In this document: positions 1 to 5,712 of the stretch, one piece after another | Layout: every line of letters starts with the position of its first letter | Position numbering within the stretch: the first letter of the stretch is position 1 | Source of the DNA: Gammaproteobacteria bacterium | Lineage (GTDB): Bacteria; Pseudomonadota; Gammaproteobacteria; Coxiellales; Coxiellaceae | Reading direction: 5' to 3' | Assembly: GCA_021774015.1 (NCBI GenBank) | Contig: JAJFJO010000216.1 | Span: 1 to 5,712 of the forward strand | DNA length: 5,712 bases | Made by a program: the position numbers and the translations under genes | The notes under the pieces: generated by a model | The model's database searches: none | What the model saw: only the letters and a program-made list of their open reading frames with translations | What the model was told of the DNA's origin: nothing

Positions 1-336
1 CTCGTTGAAACTGCTCACCAAGCCCGAGTTTGGATGGTATCCCCCACCACTATGATGGCCATACTCACCACAGCGCGTGCGGTTTTAAAAGATGCTGCCA
101 CACGCAAACAGGTTCATATTATCCAAGAACATCTCGTTGCCCTCAGCAAAGATTTTAACCGCTTTCAAAAACGTATGGATAACTTATCGCGTCATATTGA
201 ACAAGCACATGATGACGTTGAACAAGTGCATAAATCTTCTCAAAAAATTACAAGCCGTTTTAATAAAATTGAGCGAGTTGAGTTGGCAGAGGCTGAACCT
301 TTGCCTTTAGTGAATGAAGAAGTTTCTACGGAATAA
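1..336 (+). CDS. rmuC: RmuC-family DNA recombination protein, C-terminal end (5' truncated by the window)
   Basis: This is the last 111 codons of an open frame that enters the window from the left; the reading frame is open from base 1, before the first in-window ATG at 34. RmuC proteins carry an N-terminal membrane anchor and coiled coil followed by a nuclease-like domain, and are linked to limiting recombination at short inverted repeats. What is visible matches the C-terminal part of that domain: a V-S-P-T-T motif (residues 13-17 of the fragment) followed by helices rich in heptad-like positions, with the family's pattern of a long amphipathic helix (about residues 50-95) ending near R-V-E-L. 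The tail after that is short and acidic and ends in S-T-E. There is no good terminator immediately after the stop codon, only a four-base-pair CTCT/AGAG hairpin without a T-run. The family call rests on remembered homologues, and the N-terminal half cannot be judged here. Confidence 0.85.
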   Translation, partial: LVETAHQARVWMVSPTTMMAILTTARAVLKDAATRKQVHIIQEHLVALSKDFNRFQKRMDNLSRHIEQAHDDVEQVHKSSQKITSRFNKIERVELAEAEPLPLVNEEVSTE

Positions 337-440
337 ACTCTCTAAAGAGCAAGCATTCTTACAAAAACAACCACTACAGTAAAATTTCCGGTATTTAAAA
401 TAAAATCTTTCTGGCGTTAAATAGCATTTTTGAAATCGCC

Positions 441-448
441 AAGGAAGG
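441..448 (+). promoter_or_regulatory. Ribosome binding site of the 363-residue membrane protein gene
   Basis: The purine-rich AAGGAAGG lies just before the ATG at 452. Its first AAGGA leaves 6 nt to the start codon. This strong Shine-Dalgarno match supports both the start choice and the idea that the gene is really translated. Confidence 0.75.
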
Positions 449-451
449 CTC

Positions 452-1543
452 ATGAGACACGTTACCAAGCTAAGTGGATACACGATATCGCTAGCAGTAG
501 GCTGCACTGAAATATTAGCTACTTTTGAATTATTTGACCAATCGTTTCGCTCTATCGCAACTCGTGCTGAGAAAGGTGGTGCAAACAATATTGCTACGAT
601 CGCCGGCCAAATTGCCACTGTTTGTGTTATGTTAAGTGCCATTATATATATGAAATCACGACAAGCACAAGCACCTAATGCAAGCGATGATACATTACCT
701 TTAATACAGACTATTCCCAAGCACAATACCCTCAAATTTATTGTGCACAGCCTAGCAGGCTCTATTTTTATTGTTAACGAACTCTGTTTGAAAATATATG
801 CCATTAGATCCACCACTCACCCAGCTGCCGCATTAGCTTTTAATACCGTCGGCATCCCAACATGCTTATTTCAAGATGTTTGGTTTGTGATTAACTCCTT
901 ACCCGAACAGCAATTGCCAACACCGATCAAAACAATCCGCTCTTATTTAAATACATTTGCCCATCGCCGAGCTGGAAAGGGTTTAAACATCATCGCCACG
1001 ATTTATCGAGGGTTGGTCTCTAAAATCAGTCTATGGGATGTGCTTTACCAGCAAAAACAAAATACAATTCCACCCTTTATACAATACATAATAAAATTTC
1101 AACTGATCAACCCAAACTCATTATTTTTGAAATGGTCCGACCATCAAAAGATTAATGAAATAAGGCATTCAGGCAAAACCAATAAAGGTGCTTACTTAGC
1201 AGTTCCACTAATGTTAAGCAGTTATGCTATTGAAGACAGCATACTCTATGCTTTATGTATTATTAGCCTAACCGATTTATCTGCACGCTATTTTTTTGCC
1301 TGCTATCTTGCATTTTGTTTTTTTGCAGTGCTTGCTCATACACAAAAAACAATTAACACTGCAAACAGTCTCATATCGCGCTGTAAAAATAGATGCTTTT
1401 TCCGAAAGCCCACTGCCGTAGCTGCTGGTACATCATCAGTCATTAGCTCATCAGATGATGCTAGCACGTTAGCCAGCGATGATGGAGACACCAATAACAG
1501 TTTTTCTGACATTGAATCTAAGTTAATAACCAAACCTAAATAA
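452..1543 (+). CDS. Unrecognised polytopic inner-membrane protein with Ser/Asp-rich C-terminal tail
   Basis: I do not recognise a family for this 363-residue protein. By eye there are about six hydrophobic segments long enough to span the membrane: residues 10-28, 45-67, 96-118, 124-149, 248-273 and 277-296. They form a group of four and a group of two, separated by a basic, mostly polar loop at about 155-245. The last 40 residues are quite different: a Ser/Thr/Asp-rich low-complexity stretch (about 327-356, with S-S-S-D-D and D-D-G-D), ending in a short Lys-containing end. Several Cys lie in or next to the hydrophobic segments. The start is supported by a strong ribosome binding site. The gene follows rmuC on the same strand after 115 bp, so it could have its own promoter, but no convincing one is visible. 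No transporter or enzyme signature was found. It may be lineage-restricted; an effector-like role for the tail would be speculation. Confidence 0.8.
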   Translation: MRHVTKLSGYTISLAVGCTEILATFELFDQSFRSIATRAEKGGANNIATIAGQIATVCVMLSAIIYMKSRQAQAPNASDDTLPLIQTIPKHNTLKFIVHSLAGSIFIVNELCLKIYAIRSTTHPAAALAFNTVGIPTCLFQDVWFVINSLPEQQLPTPIKTIRSYLNTFAHRRAGKGLNIIATIYRGLVSKISLWDVLYQQKQNTIPPFIQYIIKFQLINPNSLFLKWSDHQKINEIRHSGKTNKGAYLAVPLMLSSYAIEDSILYALCIISLTDLSARYFFACYLAFCFFAVLAHTQKTINTANSLISRCKNRCFFRKPTAVAAGTSSVISSSDDASTLASDDGDTNNSFSDIESKLITKPK

Positions 1544-1555
1544 CGTTAGAATATT

Positions 1556-1580
1556 AAAAACCCCTGCTTTAATCTCGGGG
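1556..1580 (-). terminator. Possible Rho-independent terminator for the leftward lipoprotein gene
   Basis: Read on the - strand, CCCC (1580-1577) and GGGG (1564-1561) can pair around a 12-nt loop and are followed directly by TTTTT (1560-1556). It lies about 15 nt beyond the stop codon of the leftward gene ending at 1595. The stem is only four GC pairs with weak flanking pairing, so the call is moderate. On the + strand the hairpin lacks a T-run, so it would not stop the converging transcript. Confidence 0.5.
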
Positions 1581-1594
1581 CAACATAGAGCCGA

Positions 1595-1786
1595 CTACTC
1601 AAAGTTTAGCAGTTTTGAATCATTGATTTCATCAGGCAATTTGGTCACGTATTTTTTATTCATCGGCTTTTCCGGGTGATCACCCAATGCCATATTTGCG
1701 TGACCCTGCTTTGGAACATGCACCATACAACCCACCAATAACAGACATAGAGCTGGAATCATTACTATCAAACGGAATGTCATCAT
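1595..1786 (-). CDS. Small predicted lipoprotein (63 residues)
   Basis: This encodes a tiny protein with a clear lipoprotein signal peptide: a short n-region with Arg5, a hydrophobic core at residues 6-18, and the lipobox L-V-G-C with Cys20 as the lipidated residue. The mature part would be only 44 residues, hydrophilic and Lys/Asp/Glu-rich, with no recognised domain. The +2 residue after Cys is Met rather than Asp, which by the usual enterobacterial rule favours outer-membrane sorting by Lol. Two ATG codons stand in tandem (1786 and 1783). AGGA at 1794-1791 is 4 nt from the first and 7 nt from the second, so initiation at the second (62 residues) is at least as likely. It lies 49 bp after another small lipoprotein gene on the same strand and is followed by a possible terminator. 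It resembles entericidin-type or other small orphan lipoproteins in size only; the function is unknown. Confidence 0.7.
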   Translation of the reverse strand: MMTFRLIVMIPALCLLLVGCMVHVPKQGHANMALGDHPEKPMNKKYVTKLPDEINDSKLLNFE

Positions 1787-1790
1787 TTTA

Positions 1791-1794
1791 TCCT
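1791..1794 (-). promoter_or_regulatory. Ribosome binding site bearing on the start of the 63-residue lipoprotein
   Basis: AGGA on the - strand precedes two adjacent ATGs. The spacing is 4 nt to the first and 7 nt to the second, so the downstream ATG at 1783 has the more usual distance. Confidence 0.5.
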
Positions 1795-1835
1795 ATTAAT
1801 TTAATAATCCTAGAAAACGTAGTTAAACCTGCTTT

Positions 1836-2021
1836 TTAAGATCTTGCGTAACCACCAAATGCATCTACATAGACTCGATGATAGGACGCACCTTGTTTGG
1901 AAGGTACAGCATGCTGCGTTTGACAGCCCGCCAACAAAGCGCTATAGATAATAATCCCTACTACGAGCAATCTTAGGGCCATAACACTTTTTTTACGATG
2001 TTGTTGCTTCAATTTTTTCAT
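1836..2021 (-). CDS. Small predicted lipoprotein (61 residues; start uncertain)
   Basis: The frame encodes a type-II signal peptide with the lipobox L-L-A-G-C. From the ATG at 2021 the protein has a strongly basic n-region (K2, K3, K5, H8, R9, K10, K11), a hydrophobic core, and Cys33 as the lipidated residue, leaving a mature chain of only 29 residues ending in an aromatic/Gly-rich stretch. The residue after Cys is Gln, consistent with outer-membrane sorting. The frame is open further upstream to 2102, but that would overlap the hydrolase gene by over 100 bp. The ATG at 2021 overlaps it by 29 bp. The ATG at 1982 (48 residues) lies 10 bp after the hydrolase stop and gives a 20-residue signal peptide like that of the neighbouring lipoprotein. 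None of these starts has a good Shine-Dalgarno, so translation may be coupled to the hydrolase. No known family was recognised and the function is unknown. Confidence 0.6.
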   Translation of the reverse strand: MKKLKQQHRKKSVMALRLLVVGIIIYSALLAGCQTQHAVPSKQGASYHRVYVDAFGGYARS

Positions 2022-2913
2022 CTGCCGACAGTTGAATATACCATTGACGTAATTTACTGCCAAACAACACAGGTTCTGATTCCTGGGCAAAGTGTAGAAC
2101 ATCGTCTAAGCCTACTAATTCTAAATGACTCAAATGATCTTTTGCCCACTGCACGGTATCGATAGTGGTTATAAAACCCGGAACAGCATACAACATTAAT
2201 TTTGGCAATGCCGTTGTCTGCAACCATTTTGAATAACGACCAATCAACTCTACGACGTCAGCATTTCCACGCCCTAACGGTAAATCTTGAATATATTGCC
2301 AAAGTGGCCTACGACTTTCTGCGGTTGGAAACGGGCTGCGGTAGTGCTCCAGCTCTTCATCAGATAATTTTCTCAGCACACCGCTTGGTAATAATTTATC
2401 AATCAAATAATTTTGCTGCACTACTGCACGATAACTCGCGCCTGGGCGATTTAATAATGACGCTAATTGCTGTACAGGCAGAGACAGCATATTCCAGTCC
2501 GTTGTAGGCCGAATATGTGACTCAAAAAAAGCAAGTGCTTTGAATCGCTCAGGGTTGCGGCTAGCAATATCAAAACCGATGACAGAGCCCCAGCCATGCA
2601 CAATCAAAGTAATATTTTTTAAATCTAATTCTTTGATAAACGTTTCGATATAATCAATATGATCAAACACCGTATAGTCGATATCGGGTTTATCGGATTG
2701 CCCCATACCAATAAGATCGGGTGCAATACAACGTGCAACATCGTCTAATGCTGGAAAAACATTACGCCATAAATAAGATGAGGTCGGCATACCATGCAGG
2801 AACAATACGGGGTCACCCGAACCTGCCTCTATATAATGTAGTTTGACCCCATGGACTGAAAGAGTCGATGATGGATACTCACACTTAGCAGAAATACTTC
2901 CTTGATTAGTCAT
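1993..2913 (-). CDS. Alpha/beta hydrolase of the haloalkane dehalogenase family, lacking the nucleophilic Asp
   Basis: The 306-residue product matches class II haloalkane dehalogenases in length and motif order: H-G-x-P-T-S-S-Y-L-W at 40-49 (oxyanion region), A-P-D-L-I-G-M-G at 64-71, the nucleophile elbow V-H-G-W-G-S at 105-110, F-E-S-H-I-R-P at 130-136, a helical cap at about 137-230, and L-H-F-A-Q-E at 273-278. In that family the nucleophile is Asp in H-D-W-G, the acid is Glu after strand 6, the base is His, and Asn plus Trp hold the halide. Here Glu131, His274 and Trp108 are present, but the nucleophile position is Gly107 (codon GGC at 2595-2593) and the Asn position is Met42. Dehalogenation by the known mechanism is therefore unlikely. 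The ATG at 2913 is chosen over the one at 2967 because it has an AGGGGG ribosome binding site and avoids overlapping the upstream gene. It follows the glutamate dehydrogenase gene by 22 bp, probably in one operon. It has no signal peptide and should be cytoplasmic. Confidence 0.85.
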   Translation of the reverse strand: MTNQGSISAKCEYPSSTLSVHGVKLHYIEAGSGDPVLFLHGMPTSSYLWRNVFPALDDVARCIAPDLIGMGQSDKPDIDYTVFDHIDYIETFIKELDLKNITLIVHGWGSVIGFDIASRNPERFKALAFFESHIRPTTDWNMLSLPVQQLASLLNRPGASYRAVVQQNYLIDKLLPSGVLRKLSDEELEHYRSPFPTAESRRPLWQYIQDLPLGRGNADVVELIGRYSKWLQTTALPKLMLYAVPGFITTIDTVQWAKDHLSHLELVGLDDVLHFAQESEPVLFGSKLRQWYIQLSADEKIEATTS

Positions 2914-2919
2914 AGCACA

Positions 2920-2925
2920 CCCCCT
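2920..2925 (-). promoter_or_regulatory. Ribosome binding site that decides the hydrolase start
   Basis: AGGGGG on the - strand sits 6 nt before the ATG at 2913, inside the 22-bp gap after the dehydrogenase stop. The longer frame from 2967 would start within the dehydrogenase gene and adds a Cys/Asn-rich leader not expected of the family, so 2913 is preferred. Confidence 0.65.
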
Positions 2926-2935
2926 GTGTTTATTT

Positions 2936-5712
2936 CTATTCCAGCAATTGAGAACTTGCCTGAGCAAGATCTTGCAATTCTCTTATTGCAACCGACAGTA
3001 TAGCAAAATCTTTGATCTCAGAACTACGCAAATCAGCAACAATTTCGCCCCAACGTGCGATAAGCCCTTGATATTCATCCATCCAGGCTTGAACTCTAGC
3101 CAAAATGCCGCGTTTAGTGAACTCCAGTTTCATTACACTTTTGCAAAGAACCCGCTGAACCAGGTCAAGATCGCCCTTAAATGACGCTTTTGCCAGTACT
3201 GACCAACGATCATCACCCGAATAAGCGTCCATTAGCTCTCTAAACCAAACCAACTCCAGTCGCTCAACAATAGCGAAATACACACGCGCCATATGATAGC
3301 GATCCGCATCGACAGCAGTAGCTGCCTCAATAATATTTAACGCATGATACATAGGACCCACACTCGCAATTCTTACTGCCAAATCCTCAGGAACATTCGC
3401 CGCAATTAATGTATCACGACGCGTTTCCATTGCTTCTTTCTCAGTACCTACCAATAATTTTGGCAGGCGGCGATATAACATAGCAATACCATCTGAAAAT
3501 TGTTTAATATTGTCAGTAACCTCAATTTGCTCACGGTGTGTACGCAAAAACCATCGTGCTGCACGTCTCACCAAGCGAGTCACAGAATCGTACATACGCA
3601 GCTGCACAGTAGGATCAACCTTGTAATCTAATGCTTCGATATCTGCAAATGCTTCTGACATTTTAAAAATCTCACGCGCAACAGCATATGCCTTCACAAT
3701 AGCAGGAATTTCCGCACCCGTTTCATCATACATTTGATAAATAAACGTAGCGCCCATATCAGATACTAGTTGATTACTTAACTGCGTAGAAATAATTTCA
3801 TCATGCAATCGGTGATTACTCAACTGCTTGCTGTATCGTTTGCGCAGTGGTGTTGGAAATGCATTTTTCAGCGACTGCGATAAATAAGGATCGTTCATCA
3901 GAGCAGACCCGCGAATACGTTCATCCAATAGTATTTTGGTATAAGCAAATAACACGCCCAACTCGGGTCGCGTCAAACCCAAGCCATCTGCCCTGCGCTC
4001 CATCATTATCTTATCATCGGGTAAAAACTCCAACTCTCTATTAAGTTTGCCCGATGACTCCAAGTCGTTCATATAGCGTGTATAAAGACTCATTGCCTTA
4101 GGTGACAAGAAAGAAGCCAAACTAATAGCTTGGTTTTGGTGATAATTGTTTTGTAACACCAACTCCGCAACTTCAGTCGTCATACGCGCCAACAACTGGT
4201 TACGCTGCTTTGGCGTTAAGCCTCCTGACTTAACCACATTATTTAATAAAATCTTGATATTAACTTCATGATCCGAACAATCCACACCCGCAGAATTATC
4301 AATAAAGTCTGAATTAACCTTTCCTTCATTAAGCTCATATTCAATCCGAGCCAGTTGAGTTAAACCCAAGTTACCGCCTTCACAAACAACTCGCGCACGT
4401 AATTCATTACCATTAACTCGAATGCCGTCGTTAGTACGATCGCCCGCTTCAGCATGTGTTTCCGCACTCGATTTAACAAACGTCCCTATCCCACCATTCC
4501 AGATCATATCCACAGGGGCACGTAAAATAGCTTTGATCAGTTCACTTGGCACCATGCTGTCTTCTTCAACTGCGAGCATCGCTTTTATTTGCGAGCTCAA
4601 CTTAATTGATTTTTTGTGACGCGAAAAAACTCCACCACCTTTAGACATTACATCTTTATCGTAATCATCCCAAGTCGATCGAGGCAAAGAAAACAAACGT
4701 TTGCGTTCTTCAAAACTTTTTCCCGGATTTGGGTCAGGGTCTAAGAAAATATGTTGATGATTAAAAGCAGCAACCAGTTTTAAATATGGCGACATCAAGA
4801 CACCATTGCCAAAAACATCGCCCGCCATATCTCCGATACCCACTACAGTCACTTCAGTCTGGTCGACATTAATGCCCAACTCTTGAAAATGGCGTTCCGC
4901 TGAAACCCAAGTTCCACGCGCTGTAATACCCATTTTCTTGTGGTCATACCCGGTGCAGCCACCTGATGCAAAAGCATCTCCCAACCAAAACCCACGATCA
5001 ATCGCAATTTGATTAGCAATATCGGAAAAACTAGCTGTGCCTTTATCAGCAGCAACGACCAAATAAGGGTCGGGTTCATCATAGCAAACCGTGTCAGTAG
5101 GCGGAATAATCGTGTCACCATCTAAATTATCCGTTAAATCAAGCAACCCCTGAATAAAGTTTTTGTAACACGCAATTCCCTCTTCCATAATCGCTTCACG
5201 GCCCATCTCAATTGGCAAGTTTTTGGGAACAAACCCACCTTTGGCTCCCGCAGGCACAATCAAAGCATTTTTAACTTGCTGCGCTTTCATTAAACCTAAT
5301 ACTTCTGTACGAAAATCCTCACGCCGATCAGACCAACGCAGCCCACCACGCGCCACTTTACCTGAGCGCAAATGCACACCTTCAAATCGAGGTGAGTACA
5401 CAAATATTTCAAACTGCGGCAATGGTAATGGCAAGTCAGGTATTTTACTTGGATTAAGCTTCAGAGATAAATATGGCGTTTCCAAACCGTTAATTGATGG
5501 TTGAAAATAATTTGTCCGTAATGTCGCAGCTATTACATCCATATAACGGTGTAGAATTCGATCTTCATCAAGACTAATCACATCATCCAGTTTACTCAGA
5601 ATAATTTTCTCTAAACGAGCCCTTCTCTCTTTACGATCATAATCAGCTTTCGGGTCAAAAAAGCTTTTAAATAACTCAACCAACAACCGTGCAATACCCG
5701 CATTATTAACCA
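2936..5712 (-). CDS. NAD-specific glutamate dehydrogenase, large (180-kDa) class, C-terminal part (5' end outside the window)
   Basis: This is 924 residues of an open frame that runs off the right edge; the whole protein in this class is usually about 1,600 residues, so roughly the last 60% is here. The enzyme oxidatively deaminates glutamate to 2-oxoglutarate and ammonia with NAD+, a catabolic cytoplasmic role. Counting from the edge, the visible catalytic landmarks are G-G-L-R-W-S-D (122-128), the substrate-side Lys in M-K-A-Q-Q (142), the catalytic Lys in G-A-K-G-G (155-159), Asp in A-A-D-K-G-T (222), and the Rossmann nucleotide-binding loop V-V-G-I-G-D-M-A-G-D (289-298). The G-Y-D-H-K-K-M-G-I-T-A-R-G block follows A-S-G-G and is typical of the class. 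A long helical C-terminal region follows and ends naturally at a TAG codon. No frameshift or missing key residue was seen. The large N-terminal regulatory region lies outside the window. The codon at 5686 (TTG) is internal, not the start, because the frame stays open to the edge with family-like sequence. It leads the probable leftward operon with the hydrolase. Confidence 0.95.
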   Translation of the reverse strand, partial: VNNAGIARLLVELFKSFFDPKADYDRKERRARLEKIILSKLDDVISLDEDRILHRYMDVIAATLRTNYFQPSINGLETPYLSLKLNPSKIPDLPLPLPQFEIFVYSPRFEGVHLRSGKVARGGLRWSDRREDFRTEVLGLMKAQQVKNALIVPAGAKGGFVPKNLPIEMGREAIMEEGIACYKNFIQGLLDLTDNLDGDTIIPPTDTVCYDEPDPYLVVAADKGTASFSDIANQIAIDRGFWLGDAFASGGCTGYDHKKMGITARGTWVSAERHFQELGINVDQTEVTVVGIGDMAGDVFGNGVLMSPYLKLVAAFNHQHIFLDPDPNPGKSFEERKRLFSLPRSTWDDYDKDVMSKGGGVFSRHKKSIKLSSQIKAMLAVEEDSMVPSELIKAILRAPVDMIWNGGIGTFVKSSAETHAEAGDRTNDGIRVNGNELRARVVCEGGNLGLTQLARIEYELNEGKVNSDFIDNSAGVDCSDHEVNIKILLNNVVKSGGLTPKQRNQLLARMTTEVAELVLQNNYHQNQAISLASFLSPKAMSLYTRYMNDLESSGKLNRELEFLPDDKIMMERRADGLGLTRPELGVLFAYTKILLDERIRGSALMNDPYLSQSLKNAFPTPLRKRYSKQLSNHRLHDEIISTQLSNQLVSDMGATFIYQMYDETGAEIPAIVKAYAVAREIFKMSEAFADIEALDYKVDPTVQLRMYDSVTRLVRRAARWFLRTHREQIEVTDNIKQFSDGIAMLYRRLPKLLVGTEKEAMETRRDTLIAANVPEDLAVRIASVGPMYHALNIIEAATAVDADRYHMARVYFAIVERLELVWFRELMDAYSGDDRWSVLAKASFKGDLDLVQRVLCKSVMKLEFTKRGILARVQAWMDEYQGLIARWGEIVADLRSSEIKDFAILSVAIRELQDLAQASSQLLE

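Noticed and set aside
340..352. Small CTCT/AGAG hairpin just after the rmuC stop
   Set aside because: There are only four pairs and no T-run follows, so it is not supported as a terminator.
359..385. Possible sigma-70 promoter (TTACAA, 15-nt spacer, TAAAAT) before the membrane protein gene
   Set aside because: The spacer is short and the region is AT-rich, so such matches are expected by chance.
307..816. 169-codon open frame on the - strand opposite the start of the membrane protein gene
   Set aside because: It is Cys-rich and shows no family pattern; it crosses the rmuC stop and lies opposite a gene with a strong ribosome binding site, so it is a shadow frame.
2914..2967. 18-codon N-terminal extension of the hydrolase from the ATG at 2967
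   Set aside because: It starts within the dehydrogenase gene, has no good ribosome binding site, and adds a Cys/Asn-rich leader; the ATG at 2913 has AGGGGG at a 6-nt distance.
4849..5121. 90-codon open frame in another - strand frame within the dehydrogenase
   Set aside because: It is an out-of-frame shadow of the conserved nucleotide-binding region.
5223..5504. 93-codon open frame on the + strand opposite the dehydrogenase
   Set aside because: It lies opposite the conserved catalytic core of a clearly coding gene and its product has no family pattern.

Overview
The window looks like chromosomal DNA from a moderately AT-rich gammaproteobacterium. The 3' end of rmuC, a 180-kDa-class NAD-dependent glutamate dehydrogenase and small type-II lipoproteins all fit that group. 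The base composition and the orphan multi-span membrane protein would suit something near the Legionellales, but the family assignment is inference. No rRNA, tRNA, CRISPR array, insertion sequence or phage gene was seen.

Layout: on the + strand, positions 1-336 carry the last part of rmuC. A 115-bp gap follows, then a complete 363-codon gene (452-1543) for an unrecognised polytopic membrane protein with a Ser/Asp-rich tail. From the other end, four genes read leftwards on the - strand: the C-terminal 924 residues of the large glutamate dehydrogenase (2936-5712, 5' end outside the window), an alpha/beta hydrolase of the haloalkane dehalogenase family (1993-2913), and two very small predicted lipoproteins (1836-2021 and 1595-1786). 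The two groups converge at about 1544-1594, where a weak hairpin with a U-tract can terminate the leftward transcript only.

How the genes relate: the dehydrogenase and hydrolase are 22 bp apart and the first lipoprotein overlaps or abuts the hydrolase, so gdh-hydrolase-lipoprotein(-lipoprotein) is probably one leftward operon. The dehydrogenase feeds glutamate carbon into the TCA cycle as 2-oxoglutarate. No link between it and the hydrolase or lipoproteins is evident beyond position.

The most notable observation is that the hydrolase keeps the haloalkane dehalogenase scaffold, the catalytic acid Glu131, the base His274 and the halide-binding Trp108, yet has Gly107 where the nucleophilic Asp should be and Met42 where the halide-stabilising Asn should be. 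It is therefore probably not a dehalogenase and may be a non-hydrolytic member of the family. A second point is that the two neighbouring mini-lipoproteins share a signal-peptide pattern and an H-(A)-V-P-(S)-K-Q-G motif just after the lipidated Cys, which suggests a diverged tandem pair.
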